This document shows, one piece after another, positions 17,023 to 26,360 of a DNA stretch of 64,000 nucleotides. The position numbers and the translations under genes are program-made. A model generated the notes under the pieces. The model was given only the letters and a program-made list of their open reading frames with translations, ran no database searches and was not told the DNA's origin. How positions within the stretch are numbered: position 1 is the first letter of the stretch; each line of letters starts with the position of its first letter. The stretch is from [Empedobacter] haloabium. Its GTDB lineage: Bacteria > Pseudomonadota > Gammaproteobacteria > Burkholderiales > Burkholderiaceae_D. The stretch lies in assembly GCA_008011715.2 (NCBI GenBank), contig CP136508.1:3472001-3536000 (forward strand), written 5' to 3'.

Positions 17023-18878
17023 ACGCCCTCCCGTGCCGGCCAGCGCATGATGGTGCCGCGCGCCACCGTCCTGACCACCGTCTCGACAAACGTGTTGATG
17101 GCGACGTATTGCTGGAAGAAGTGGCTCAACACCGCGCCCAGCAGGAACGCGCCGGCGCCTTCGAACGCCGCATCGTCCAGGGTGACGGTCACTTCGAGCC
17201 CACGGCCGAACGTGATCGGTCCCGGCGTCGGCATGCGCCGCGTGACGGCACGGGCCTGCACGGAACGCACGCCGTCCACCTGGCGCTGCGCCACCGGGTC
17301 GTCCTTGTGGCAGTACAGCGCCAGGAGCTCGCGCAGCGCCACGGCGCCGTCGGCGCCGGCGTCGGCCAGCGACAGGTAGTTCAGCGACAGCTGGTTGATC
17401 AGCCGCCACGCCACGGCGCCCTCGGCGAAGGACGGCATGGGCCGGCTCGGCCCGGCCACGACACGCACCGCCAGCACGGGCGCGCCCAGGTCGAGCGCGA
17501 AATCGGTATTGCCCACGCCCAGCGGCATCGACAGCGGCAGGTCGCGGTTGCTGCACCACACCGTCACGCCCAGCTGGCGCAGGTCGTGACGGTAAGGTGC
17601 CTCGGCCGCGTCCACCAGCGTGATGTAGGTCTCGCTGCCGATATACGAGGAGCGGGGGCCGCGCTCGCGCTGGCGCTGCGACAGCAGCCGCGCTTCGCGC
17701 CGGACCTGGTAGTACGCGCCGCGCGGCCCGCCCAGGTCGGCCGCGCCGTACAGCGGCGTGAAGGCCTGTTCGCCGTCGGCGCCGCTGCCGTAACCGGTCA
17801 CGCTGGCGATGCTGTGCACCTCGAAGTCCAGCGGCCGTGTGCGGTCCACCAGCACGTGATGTTCGAACTGGTCGCCGGAAAGGTCGATGCGGTCGGCCCG
17901 GCGTGGGAACAGGTTGACGACGGGCGTGCAGTGCAGCGCGAAGTGACTGGTGTCGACCATCTGCTCCAGCCGGGCGTCGCCCTGGTCGAGCAGGACGACG
18001 ATTTCCAGTTCCGGCTCGGCGCAGCTTGCGAGCGCCGCGCGCAGTCCGAGCAGGTCGAGGAACAGGAAGCGGGGCGCGAACGCGAAATATTCCTGCAGCA
18101 GCCGGTAGCCCTGGAAGCTGCGCCCCGCGCCGGGCACCAGCGCCTCGGACTCGTCGAACCCCGCCGGCCGCAGCGCGCTGCGCGGCAGCAGCCGGTGCCA
18201 GTTGGCGGGGCGCGAGGCTGGCATGACGAGCACGCCCACGACACTGGCCAGCAGGCGTTCGTGGATCTGGGCCGGCAGCGCATCGCCGCCGCGCAGGTGC
18301 AGCGCCAGGCGATCCAGCGGCAGCGTCGCGAACGGCGCGCCGTGGGTGGTGCGCAGGCGCAGGCGCAGCGCCGCCTTGACCTCGGCCGGCAGCGCCGTGT
18401 CGAGGCCATCGATGCGGCCGGCACACGTGAAGAACTTCGCCTCGGCCAGCTCGATCGGCCACAGGGTCACGGCATGGGCGCTGCGGTACTCGCACGCCGT
18501 GGTGTCATCCCGGCCCAGCAGGCTGCGCATTGCCGTACCGGCCGGGATCTCGAACCCCTTTTGCAAGGCTGGACTGGACAGGTCGGGCTGGCACTGCACC
18601 ACGGCCATGGACGGCGTCGGCGCCAGGAAGTGCGGATAGACCAGCTCGCACAAGTGCTGGGTGAAGCGGGGGAATTCGGCGTCGATCTTCATCTGCACGC
18701 GCGCGGTCAGGAACGAGAAGCCTTCCAGCAGCCGTTCCACGTAGGGATCGGCGCACTCGAAACCTTCCAGGCCCAGCCGGCCCGCGACCTTCGGATAGCG
18801 CGCGGCGAATTCCCCGCCCATCTCGCGCAGGTGCTGCAGCTCCTGGCTGTAGTATTGCAGGAAGCGCGGCGAGGTCAT
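17007..18878 (-). CDS. tssF: T6SS baseplate protein TssF
   Basis: TssF (ImpG/VasA) is the largest baseplate wedge subunit. The 623-residue protein begins MTSPRFLQYYSQELQHLREM, with the family signature YY..EL..LR..G.EFA..YPK, followed by ADPYVERLLEGFSFLTARVQ. Its ATG overlaps the tssE stop codon (ATGA) and its end overlaps tssG by 16 bp, so tssE, tssF and tssG are translationally linked. The length is standard (about 590-630). Confidence 0.96.
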   Translation of the reverse strand: MTSPRFLQYYSQELQHLREMGGEFAARYPKVAGRLGLEGFECADPYVERLLEGFSFLTARVQMKIDAEFPRFTQHLCELVYPHFLAPTPSMAVVQCQPDLSSPALQKGFEIPAGTAMRSLLGRDDTTACEYRSAHAVTLWPIELAEAKFFTCAGRIDGLDTALPAEVKAALRLRLRTTHGAPFATLPLDRLALHLRGGDALPAQIHERLLASVVGVLVMPASRPANWHRLLPRSALRPAGFDESEALVPGAGRSFQGYRLLQEYFAFAPRFLFLDLLGLRAALASCAEPELEIVVLLDQGDARLEQMVDTSHFALHCTPVVNLFPRRADRIDLSGDQFEHHVLVDRTRPLDFEVHSIASVTGYGSGADGEQAFTPLYGAADLGGPRGAYYQVRREARLLSQRQRERGPRSSYIGSETYITLVDAAEAPYRHDLRQLGVTVWCSNRDLPLSMPLGVGNTDFALDLGAPVLAVRVVAGPSRPMPSFAEGAVAWRLINQLSLNYLSLADAGADGAVALRELLALYCHKDDPVAQRQVDGVRSVQARAVTRRMPTPGPITFGRGLEVTVTLDDAAFEGAGAFLLGAVLSHFFQQYVAINTFVETVVRTVARGTIMRWPAREGVCAIL

Positions 18879-19378
18879 GGCGTGCCCCCGGCATGCTCGG
18901 TCACGCTGACGCTGGCCACGTCCAGGTCGAGCTCCGTGCGCAGGTACAGCCGCTCGGGATAGGGCTGGGCCCACAGGTCGCCCTGGATCTCGAACACGAC
19001 CTTGGCGATGCTGTCCGATGGCATTGCCCGCACGGTCACGGAGGAGCGGTTCAGGCGCGGCTCGAAATCCCAGATCGCCTGGCGGATGGCCCGCTCCACG
19101 TCCGCCAGGTTCATGCTGGCCAGCGGGGCGCCCGACAGGTCCGGCAGACCATAGTTGAGGACGGAGCCGGCCACGTACGGCAGCGCCGGCGCATCCGTGA
19201 CCGACAGCAGGTTGGTCGCGTTGAGCAGCCAGCCGAGGTCGCGCAGCACGCCCTCGCGCAAGGCCCGCGCCGACAGCACCCGCCGTTCGCGCGACTCCAC
19301 CGGCGCCTCCGGCTCATGATCGGTCAGGCGGTCCAGCAGCGATGGCTGCAGGCGCTCGCGCGCGGCCAGTTCAGCCAT
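18875..19378 (-). CDS. tssE: T6SS baseplate protein TssE (gp25-like)
   Basis: TssE resembles phage T4 gp25 and nucleates sheath assembly on the baseplate. The 167-residue product from 19378 contains LQPSLLDRLTD near the N-terminus, then LREGVLRDLGWLLNATNL and VLNYGLPDLSG. It ends with the beta-rich gp25 core (AIWDFEPRLNRSSVTV). The chosen ATG overlaps the end of tagJ by 8 bp, and its stop overlaps the tssF start. A longer frame upstream lies inside tagJ and is unlikely to be used. Confidence 0.94.
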   Translation of the reverse strand: MAELAARERLQPSLLDRLTDHEPEAPVESRERRVLSARALREGVLRDLGWLLNATNLLSVTDAPALPYVAGSVLNYGLPDLSGAPLASMNLADVERAIRQAIWDFEPRLNRSSVTVRAMPSDSIAKVVFEIQGDLWAQPYPERLYLRTELDLDVASVSVTEHAGGTP

Positions 19379-20162
19379 TGCCGCTCTCCCCGGCACCTTC
19401 CAGTACGATGCTGCGGGTGTCCAGCAGCGCGTGCTCGCCGGCATCGGTGGCGAACATGCGCTGGCCCAGGCCGCGCGGTCCGTTCCATTCCGTGCGGCGG
19501 GCCAGCTTCAGCGCGTCGTCGCCCTCCTCGACCGTGCCCGCGTACCGCACCGGGATCAGCCCAGCCGTCTGGGCGCCGCTGGCAAAGGTGAAGGTGGCGG
19601 GCACCCACACGGCATCGCGCAGGTCGGCCGGGGGCTCGATGTCGAGCGCGGCCAGGCGCATGAACGGCAGCCAACCGTAGCGGCCGTCGATGATCGCCTC
19701 CAGCACGGGGCCGAGGCGTTGGTCCGCGTCCGCGAGCCAGTCGAACGGGGTGCCGTCGAGGGTGCCGGCCGATGCGCTGGCGAGGTCGAATGCCTGCGCA
19801 CGCAAGGTGTCGGCCCGCTCTGGCGCGGTACGGTCCAGGCGCAATGCCTCGACCAGCAGGCCGATCCAGTCCGGCGGCTCGCCGAAAATATGCGGCGTGC
19901 GCTCGCCCGCGAACACGGCGGCGCGCAAGGCTTCGCATTGGATCGCGGTGCGGTAGGTCTGTACCATCGGCAAGGTGGCGGCATCGAGTTCGCCGGCCAC
20001 GTTCAGTTGCGTCAGCGCGCGCTGCCAGTCGCCCATCACGGCCAGCAGCTGGAACAGGAAAGTGCGCAGCTTCGCGTCGGCGCTGTCCTGGCGTACGGCC
20101 TGCTGCAGGACTTGCAGTGCGCCGGCCAGGTCGCCGTCGCGAATAAGCTGTTGTGCTTGCAT
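19371..20162 (-). CDS. tagJ: T6SS accessory protein TagJ (ImpE)
   Basis: TagJ (ImpE) is an accessory protein that binds the sheath protein TssB and influences ClpV-dependent recycling in some systems. The 263-residue protein shows the ImpE features: a TPR-like alpha-helical N-terminus (LIRDGDLAGALQVLQQAVRQ, LRTFLFQLLAVMGDWQRAL). Later come FDWLADADQRLGPVLEAIIDGRYGWLPF and VWVPATFTFASG. Its presence together with tssE in this order is typical of the T6SS subtype found in many beta- and gammaproteobacteria. The start at 20162 is preceded by a moderate AAAGGG site; a longer frame would overlap the hcp end. Confidence 0.92.
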   Translation of the reverse strand: MQAQQLIRDGDLAGALQVLQQAVRQDSADAKLRTFLFQLLAVMGDWQRALTQLNVAGELDAATLPMVQTYRTAIQCEALRAAVFAGERTPHIFGEPPDWIGLLVEALRLDRTAPERADTLRAQAFDLASASAGTLDGTPFDWLADADQRLGPVLEAIIDGRYGWLPFMRLAALDIEPPADLRDAVWVPATFTFASGAQTAGLIPVRYAGTVEEGDDALKLARRTEWNGPRGLGQRMFATDAGEHALLDTRSIVLEGAGESGNG

Positions 20163-20217
20163 GATGCCCTTTCTGCTGTCTTTTGTGAGGGTCCGCCGAA
20201 CGACGAACCCTTGCCCT

Positions 20218-20715
20218 TCAGGACACGTTGCCGTCGGCTTCGGCGATATTCCAGGTGAATGGTTTCTCCGCACCCAGTATGCCTTTCTCGCTTTGCGGCT
20301 TGTAGGCGAACTTCACCTTGGCAAAGTTGAGCGTGACGTTTTCCGTCAGCCGGTCTTCGCCGCCGCTGCCGCCCGTGGACACGGATGTGACGATCACCTC
20401 TTCCATCGTGATGGTGATGTAGGGCTTCTGCCCTTCGCCCGACTTGCGCACGATCAGTTCGGCCTTGTCGATGTGCGTGCCCTTGGCCAGCGCGAACATC
20501 AGCGCATTGCTCGCCGTGTCGACGTACTTGGTGAACGACAGGTCCTGGAAACTGGCCTTGCCGGAGCCGCCGCCGCCGCCCATGTGGGTCGTGCCGGACT
20601 GGCTCATGCCCCAGCTCCAGGCCAGCACGTCGATGTCCTTGTTCGCGGCGCGCACCTTGTCGGTGGTTTCGCCCTCGATGCCATTGCTCATATTGATAAA
20701 GATGTCTACGGCCAT
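20218..20715 (-). CDS. hcp: T6SS tube protein Hcp (TssD)
   Basis: Hcp hexamers stack to form the inner tube expelled by the T6SS and can chaperone small effectors. The 165-residue protein begins MAVDIFINMSNGIEGETTDK and shows the Hcp pattern DIDVLAWSWGMSQSGTTH, then SFTKYVDTASNALM and ITMEEVIVTSVSTGGSG. The start has a GGAGAA ribosome site just upstream. It lies between tssC and tagJ, in the main operon rather than only near vgrG. Length and motifs are standard. Confidence 0.96.
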   Translation of the reverse strand: MAVDIFINMSNGIEGETTDKVRAANKDIDVLAWSWGMSQSGTTHMGGGGGSGKASFQDLSFTKYVDTASNALMFALAKGTHIDKAELIVRKSGEGQKPYITITMEEVIVTSVSTGGSGGEDRLTENVTLNFAKVKFAYKPQSEKGILGAEKPFTWNIAEADGNVS

Positions 20716-20778
20716 TTTGCTTCTCCGGTTGTGCCACGGCGCTATCGCGTGGCGGTGAGTGAAAACAACGCTGCTACG

Positions 20779-22266
20779 TCATGCCTTCATCGAAGGCAGC
20801 TTCGACACCAGCCGCAACGACACGGTCAATCCCTCCAGCTGGTAGTGAGGGCGCAGATAGAACTTGGAGGTGTAGTAGCCGGGATTGCCCTCGACGTCCT
20901 CGAGCACGACTTCGGCTGCCGCCAGCGGCTTCTTGGCCTTGTAGAATTCGCTGGAGTTGGCAGGGTCGCCATCGACGTACTGCATGATCCAGTTCGTCAG
21001 CCAGCGCTCCATCGCGTCGCGCTCCTTGAACGAGCCGATCTTGTCGCGCACGATGCACTTCAGGTAGTGCGCAAAGCGGCAGGTGGCGAACAGGTACGGC
21101 AGGCGCGCGGCCAGGTTGGCGTTGGCGGTGGCGTCCGGGTCGTCGTATTCGGCCGGCTTGTGCAGCGACTGGGCGCCGATGAAGGCGGCGAAGTCGGTGT
21201 TCTTCTTGTGCACCAGCGGCATGAAGCCGTTGGCGGCCAGCTCCGCTTCGCGCCGGTCGGAGATCGCGATCTCGGTCGGGCATTGCATGTCCACGCCGCC
21301 GTCGTCGGTCGGGAAGGTGTGCACGGGCAGGCCTTCCACCGCGCCGCCCGACTCGATGCCGCGGATGCGCGAGCACCAGCCGTACAGCTTGAACGAGCGG
21401 TTGATGTTGACGGCCATCGCATAGGCGGCGTTGGCCCAGGTGTAGTTCTTGCTGCCGGGGGCGCTGGTGTCTTCCTCGAAATCGAATTCCGCGACCGGGT
21501 CCGTCTTGGCGCCGTACGGCTGGCGCGCCAGGTAGCGCGGCATCGCCAGGCCGACATAGCGCGAATCCTCGGACTCGCGGAACGAGCGCCAGGCGGCATG
21601 TTCCGGCGTCTGGAAGATCTTGGTCAGGTCGCGCGGGTTGGCCAGCTCGTTCCACGAATCCATCAGCATGACGGCCGGCGCCGCCGCCGAGATGAACGGC
21701 GCGTGCGCCGCGGCGGCGACCTTGGCCATCGACGACAGCAGCTCGACATCCGGCGCGCTGTTGTCGAAGTAGTAGTCGGCCACGATGCAGCCGAACGGCT
21801 CGCCGCCGAACTGGCCGAACTCCTGTTCGTACATCTTCTTGAAGATCGGGCTCTGGTCCCAGGCGGTGCCCTTGAACTTCTTCAGCGTCTTGCCCAGGTC
21901 GTTCTTCGAGATGTTCATCACGCGGATCTTCAGCATCTCGTCCGTCTCGGTGTTGTTGACGAGGTAGTGCAGGCCGCGCCAGGCCGATTCCACCGCCTGG
22001 AACTGCTCCGTGTGCAGGATCAGGTTAATCTGTTCGGTAAGCTTCTTGTCCAGCGCCGCGATCAGGCTTTCGATCGTGGCCAGCACGTCGCCCGAGACCA
22101 GGCTGGTGCCGGCCAGCGCCTGCTCCGCGAGCGTGCGCACCGCCACTTCGACCGACTCGCGCGCCTTGTCGGACTGGGGCTTGAATTCCTTCTGCAACAG
22201 GGCGCTGAAGTCGCTTGCCTCCAGCACGCTGCCTTCCTGCTGTACTGCCGCCGCTGCGTCTGCCAT
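20779..22266 (-). CDS. tssC: T6SS sheath large subunit TssC
   Basis: TssC (ImpC/VipB) pairs with TssB to form the contractile sheath. The 495-residue product contains the conserved AWRGLHYLV and VMNISKNDLGKTLKKFKGTA blocks, then WNELANPRDLTKIFQTPEHAAWRSFRESEDSRYVGL in pieces and the C-terminal SEFYKAKKPLAAAEVVLEDVEGNPG. It lies 16 nt after tssB. The length and the highly conserved central block make the assignment firm. Confidence 0.97.
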   Translation of the reverse strand: MADAAAAVQQEGSVLEASDFSALLQKEFKPQSDKARESVEVAVRTLAEQALAGTSLVSGDVLATIESLIAALDKKLTEQINLILHTEQFQAVESAWRGLHYLVNNTETDEMLKIRVMNISKNDLGKTLKKFKGTAWDQSPIFKKMYEQEFGQFGGEPFGCIVADYYFDNSAPDVELLSSMAKVAAAAHAPFISAAAPAVMLMDSWNELANPRDLTKIFQTPEHAAWRSFRESEDSRYVGLAMPRYLARQPYGAKTDPVAEFDFEEDTSAPGSKNYTWANAAYAMAVNINRSFKLYGWCSRIRGIESGGAVEGLPVHTFPTDDGGVDMQCPTEIAISDRREAELAANGFMPLVHKKNTDFAAFIGAQSLHKPAEYDDPDATANANLAARLPYLFATCRFAHYLKCIVRDKIGSFKERDAMERWLTNWIMQYVDGDPANSSEFYKAKKPLAAAEVVLEDVEGNPGYYTSKFYLRPHYQLEGLTVSLRLVSKLPSMKA

Positions 22267-22282
22267 GGTGTTCTCCCTGTAT

Positions 22283-22783
22283 TTACTCGGTGGGCTTCGG
22301 TGCCGCCGTCAGCGACTGCATCAGCGCCGGCTCGGCCAGCAGCCGGGCGATCAGTTCCTCAGCGCCGGTCTTGCCATCCATATAGGTCATCAGGTTGGCC
22401 AGCTGGCCGCGCGCCTCGAGCAGCTTGCGCAGCGGTTCGATCTTGCGCGCGATGGCGGCGGGCGAGAAGTCGTCCATGCTTTCGAACGTCAGGTCGACGG
22501 CCAGGTTGCCTTCGCCCGTCAGCGTGTTCGGCACCTGCACGGCCGCGCGCGGTTTCATGGCCTTCAAGCGCTCGTCGAAGTTGTCGACGTCGATCTCGAG
22601 GAATTTGCGCTCGCTGACGGGCGCCAGCGGTTCGGCCGGCTGGCCCGACAAATCCGCCAGCACGCCCATGACGAACGGCAGCTGCACCTTTTTCTCGGCG
22701 CCATAGACTTCGACGTCGTACTCGATCTGCACCCGCGGTGCGCGGTTGCGGGCGATGAACTTCTGACTGCTTTCCTTGGCCAC
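22283..22783 (-). CDS. tssB: T6SS sheath small subunit TssB, GTG start
   Basis: TssB (ImpB/VipA) forms the contractile sheath with TssC and carries the ClpV-binding helix. The product has 166 residues. The start is chosen as GTG at 22783 because AGGAGGG stands 5-6 nt before it and the product then reads as a complete TssB (AKESSQKFIARNRAPRVQIEYDV). No ATG fits between here and the upstream gene. Family marks are VQIEYDVEVYGAEKKVQLPFVMGVLADLSG in pieces, then FDERLKAMKPRAAVQVPNTL and MDDFSPAAIARKIEPLRKLLEAR. It follows tssA after 25 nt. Confidence 0.95.
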   Translation of the reverse strand: MAKESSQKFIARNRAPRVQIEYDVEVYGAEKKVQLPFVMGVLADLSGQPAEPLAPVSERKFLEIDVDNFDERLKAMKPRAAVQVPNTLTGEGNLAVDLTFESMDDFSPAAIARKIEPLRKLLEARGQLANLMTYMDGKTGAEELIARLLAEPALMQSLTAAPKPTE

Positions 22784-22808
22784 GATGACCCTCCTGATGG
22801 TTGATTGG

Positions 22809-23840
22809 CTACTGCTGCGGCAACGGCCCGCGAATGACGAGCAACTGGCTGACGCCATCCGGCGCCAGGTCTTCGATGACTTCCATGAACGTTTTCGGTA
22901 CCAGCCGCCGCGCCCGTTCGAGCAGCAGCGGCACCGGGCTGGATGGCTCGTGGCGCTGGTAATACGCCAGCAGCTTGTCGATGGCCAGCAGCACGTCGTC
23001 GCGGTCGAGGATGTCGCCCGACAGCCCTTGCACCGGCGCTGCCGCGGCCACCGCCATGGACGCCGGTCCGGCCGCTTCGGCTTGCGCCGGCGCCGTTTCC
23101 TGCTGCACATGCGGCTGCACCGCCGCCACGATGCGCGCCAGCGAGCGCAGCAGCGGCGCCAGGTTGGGCGCTTGCGTATTGCCGACCCGCTCGCCCAGCA
23201 GCGTTTCGATCGCGCTCACGCTGGCGTGGGCCTGCCGCGCGGCCGCCAGCGCGCCTTGCACGGCTTCCTGCGGCACCGCCGCGAAGGCCTGTTCGATCGA
23301 CGCCGGCGCCAGCGCCACCTGACCGGCCGGGACCGGCACTTCGCCGTTCGCATACTCGAGCTGGCGCAGCGACAGCGGCCCGAGGCCCGGCAGCTGCACG
23401 AACGCGGTGTCGTGCAATTCGCGCAGCACCGTTGCCGGGTCGGTCAGCGGCGCCAGGCTGTTGATGCGCAGCGTGGGATCGTTGTTGTCCTCGGCATCGA
23501 GCTGCGGGTGTACGCCGTCCCAGTGCGCCGTCAGCATGGCTTCGATCGCCTGCAGGGCACGCGCGAAGCCAGGCAGCCCGTCCAGCGCCAGCACGGCCCG
23601 TGCCAGCGCGACGGCAACGCGCAAGTCACGTGTGCGCGCCAGCAGTTCGACTGCCTGGCGCCGCACTGTCTTCCAGTCCGGCGGCACCGCGGCGGTGATG
23701 GTCGTGCCGTATTGCACCTCGGGCTTGCCGACGAGGTTGCGCTCGAGTTCCTGGAACGCGGGGTCGTATTCCAGGTTCGGGCCGCACGTATCCGCGCCGT
23801 CCACCGCCTGTTGCAATGCGCTGATATCGATCATTTCCAT
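22809..23840 (-). CDS. tssA: T6SS protein TssA (ImpA N-terminal domain), first gene of the operon
   Basis: TssA proteins organise baseplate and sheath assembly. The 343-residue product has the ImpA N-terminal domain in roughly its first 150 residues, including the CGPNLEYDPAFQELE and VPPDWKTVRRQAVELLARTRDLRVAV blocks. An Ala/Gln-rich linker follows, then a C-terminal segment with RDDVLLAIDKLLAYYQRHEPSSPVPLLLERARRL, typical of the short (TssA2-like) class. It starts with MEMIDI; a GGGGAG site lies about 10 nt upstream. It is the promoter-proximal gene of the whole T6SS operon, beside a long regulatory gap. Confidence 0.93.
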   Translation of the reverse strand: MEMIDISALQQAVDGADTCGPNLEYDPAFQELERNLVGKPEVQYGTTITAAVPPDWKTVRRQAVELLARTRDLRVAVALARAVLALDGLPGFARALQAIEAMLTAHWDGVHPQLDAEDNNDPTLRINSLAPLTDPATVLRELHDTAFVQLPGLGPLSLRQLEYANGEVPVPAGQVALAPASIEQAFAAVPQEAVQGALAAARQAHASVSAIETLLGERVGNTQAPNLAPLLRSLARIVAAVQPHVQQETAPAQAEAAGPASMAVAAAAPVQGLSGDILDRDDVLLAIDKLLAYYQRHEPSSPVPLLLERARRLVPKTFMEVIEDLAPDGVSQLLVIRGPLPQQ

Positions 23841-24587
23841 TTTGCCGATACTCCCCGCTCGATCGATGGACGAACCAGTGCATCGGCGCTATCCAAACGA
23901 TACGCCCGCGTCCGCTGATTCGAGGTTGGTCGTGTTTTATTCCGGCCGATTTGCAGCCGTTCATTGGCCGGTCGCCGGCCTGGCTGGAGCAATAAGTATG
24001 CGTCTCTTCAATTCGAATCGTGGATTCGATCACTGGGCGGGTCGATAATCCGCTCTCATAATAAAAGACGTGCGAGAAATACCAGCAGGATCGCCAAGAT
24101 AATTACTCAGTCCGGTTACCTCGGTATCGCGATCGTTGCGTCGTCACGGCTTAACTATACCGCCGCGAGCAGGGAAAATATTCAAAATTTTTTTAGACTG
24201 TGGCGAATTACAAATTGCCGACATTTGTCGACACATTACTACCTATTACCAGCTCGGCATTAAGGCCAGCGACGCCTTCGGCTAACGCTGAGTCAAATGT
24301 CACATCGACGGCATCCGGACTGTGAACTCGCACTATGACGGCGGATGGCGGGCGGCATGGCCGAGCTTATATGCAGCGGGAAAAAATATTTTCCCGGAGT
24401 TGAGAAGATTATTGCTGTTCGTATCCAACGAGGGGCCCGACCCTGTTGATGCAGCCCTCGTTATTGAGGGATGCCGATCGCGGCCAGGCATGTTAGTCTA
24501 GATCGCACCCCGCCTGTCTGCGGGTTGCCGTGCCGGCCCGGTCAGCAGCCGCGGCCGGTCGCCTCACCCGTCGGGAGCGCTGCGCGG
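23841..24587. promoter_or_regulatory. Intergenic control region between the T6SS operon and the kinase gene, with an AT-rich island
   Basis: This 747-bp gap separates the divergent tssA and kinase genes and must hold the promoters of both. The stretch from about 24040 to 24260 is clearly richer in A/T than its surroundings, with runs such as AAAATATTCAAAATTTTTTT. Small inverted repeats are visible: TCGAATC/GATTCGA around a 3-nt centre at 24013-24029, CGACA/TGTCG at 24219-24230, and CCCTC/GAGGG at 24455-24470. No convincing sigma-70 or sigma-54 promoter could be fixed by eye. A 99-codon frame at 23964-24263 has no recognisable product and was not called. Confidence 0.6.
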
Positions 24588-26333
24588 ATGAACGAACCGG
24601 AAAACGACGAGCACACGGTATTGGTGCCCAGCGCGCGGGCGGGGGCGCTCGCCGGCGCGGCGTCGGCCGCGCCTGGCGCCGACAATGTGCTGCCGACCGG
24701 GTCCCGCCTCGGCGAGTTCGAGATTGTCGGCCTGCTGGGCGTGGGCGGCTTCGGCATCGTCTACCGCGCGCACGACTGCTCGCTCGGCCGCGACGTGGCC
24801 TTGAAGGAATACATGCCCTCGGCCCTGGCCTCGCGCTCGCAGTACAACGTGCACGTCAATTCGGCCCGGCATACGGACCTGTTCCAGGCCGGGCTGCGCA
24901 GCTTCGTCAACGAGGCGCGCATGCTGGCCCATTTCGACCATCCGGCGCTGGTCAAGGTCTACCGGTTCTGGGAAGCCAACGGCACTGCCTACATGGTGAT
25001 GCCCTACTACCACGGCCGCACGCTGAAAGAGGCAATGCTGGCGCGGACGAGTCCGCCGGACGAGGGCTGGTTGCGCCAGCTGGTAACGCAACTGCTCGAC
25101 GCGCTGGCGCTGATCCACGCCGAGCAGTGTTATCACCGCGATATCGCACCCGACAATATCATGATGCTGGACGATTGCCGCCCTTTGCTGCTCGATTTCG
25201 GCGCGGCGCGGCGCGCCATCGAAGGCATGACGCAGGCTTTTACCGTCATTCTCAAGCAAGGCTATGCGCCGATCGAACAGTATGCCGAGGTGCCGGGCAT
25301 GCGCCAGGGCCCCTGGACCGACCTGTACGCGCTGGCGGCGGTTGTCCATTACCTGATCGACGGCCACCCGCCACCCCCGGCGGTCGGGCGGATCATTGCC
25401 GATCCGTACGTTCCGCTGGCCCAGCGGTATGCGGCGAGCTACAGCCAAACATTCCTGGCTGCAATCGACGCCGCGCTCGCCGTCAAGGCCGAGCAGCGCC
25501 CGCAGGACGTCGCCGCCATGCGCGCGCTGCTGGGGCCGAGCGACGGCACGGCGAGCGCGCCGGCACGGCCCGCCGCCGCGACGCCCGATGCCGCCCTGCC
25601 ACCGTCGGCGCCGGTAGCGGCCGCCGCGCCCGGCAAGCGGCGCGTCATGGCCGCGCTCGGCCTGCTCGTGATCGCGGCGGGCGGGCTGGGCTACTGGGCC
25701 CTCGAGCGGGGCGCGCCCGTCACCACGATCGCCGTCACGCCGCCGCCACCGCCGCGGCCGGCACAGCCATCGCCTCCGCGCGCCGTCACGCCCGTGGCCC
25801 CGTTCGAGCCGGTGGCGGCACTCGACGCCATCGTTGCCGGCGCCGACCCGGGGCGCAAAGTGGACGTCGAGGTCGAAAATGCCAGCGTCAGGATCGGGCG
25901 CGACAGTCTCAAGCTGTCCGTCCGGTCATCGCACGCCGGTTATGTCTATCTGTACATGGTGGGTAGCGACCGCAGCAACTTCTGGCTGCTGTTTCCCAAT
26001 GCTATCGATCGCGACAATGCCATCCGCGCGGGGCAATCGCTGCAGTTACCTGGGAAACGCCCTGGCAAGGAGCACTGGAGCCTGTACGCTGGCGGCCCCC
26101 CGGGGACCGACCATCTGGTCGTCATGGTGGCCGATGTCCCACGCCGGTTCGACGCCACCGGGCTGACGCCGAGCGACATGTTCAACGAATTCCCGATCGC
26201 CCGTGCAGCCGAGCTGCAGCGCGCCCATACGGGCAAGACGGCACTCTTTGCCGGCCAACCCGATTGCGCTGGTGCCGCCTGTTCGCCAGCCTACGGCGCC
26301 ACCGCCTTCACGATCGAGGAAGTGGCGCACTAG
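24588..26333 (+). CDS. Transmembrane Ser/Thr protein kinase with DUF4384-like C-terminus (PpkA-type)
   Basis: From the ATG at 24588 (GGGAG about 10 nt upstream) the product has 581 residues. The kinase domain spans about 43-310, with the glycine loop GVGGFG (51-56), the ATP lysine in VALKEYM (Lys73), the catalytic loop CYHRDIAPDN (Asp185) and DFG (Asp203). A Pro/Ala linker and one membrane helix near 350-370 (ALGLLVIAAGGLGYWAL) follow. The extracytoplasmic part (about 420-560) contains VYLYMVGSDRSNFWLLFPN, resembling DUF4384. Next to a T6SS operon with an FHA protein and opposite a PP2C gene, it is probably the PpkA-like activator that phosphorylates TagH or other T6SS proteins. The kinase call is firm; the substrate is inferred. 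Confidence 0.9.
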   Translation: MNEPENDEHTVLVPSARAGALAGAASAAPGADNVLPTGSRLGEFEIVGLLGVGGFGIVYRAHDCSLGRDVALKEYMPSALASRSQYNVHVNSARHTDLFQAGLRSFVNEARMLAHFDHPALVKVYRFWEANGTAYMVMPYYHGRTLKEAMLARTSPPDEGWLRQLVTQLLDALALIHAEQCYHRDIAPDNIMMLDDCRPLLLDFGAARRAIEGMTQAFTVILKQGYAPIEQYAEVPGMRQGPWTDLYALAAVVHYLIDGHPPPPAVGRIIADPYVPLAQRYAASYSQTFLAAIDAALAVKAEQRPQDVAAMRALLGPSDGTASAPARPAAATPDAALPPSAPVAAAAPGKRRVMAALGLLVIAAGGLGYWALERGAPVTTIAVTPPPPPRPAQPSPPRAVTPVAPFEPVAALDAIVAGADPGRKVDVEVENASVRIGRDSLKLSVRSSHAGYVYLYMVGSDRSNFWLLFPNAIDRDNAIRAGQSLQLPGKRPGKEHWSLYAGGPPGTDHLVVMVADVPRRFDATGLTPSDMFNEFPIARAAELQRAHTGKTALFAGQPDCAGAACSPAYGATAFTIEEVAH

Positions 26334-26360
26334 CACTGCCGGCGCGGCCGCGCTGGTTTG

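Noticed and set aside
13261..17379. A 1372-codon plus-strand frame across tssH, tssG and tssF.
   Set aside because: It spans three genes identified firmly on the other strand and has the same shadow composition.
23841..24010. A sigma-54 promoter for tssA.
   Set aside because: TTGCT-like bases occur on the minus strand, but no GG element stands at the required distance upstream.
23964..24263. A 99-codon plus-strand frame in the T6SS control region.
   Set aside because: No ribosome site, no family, unusual composition for this genome, and it covers the AT-rich regulatory island.
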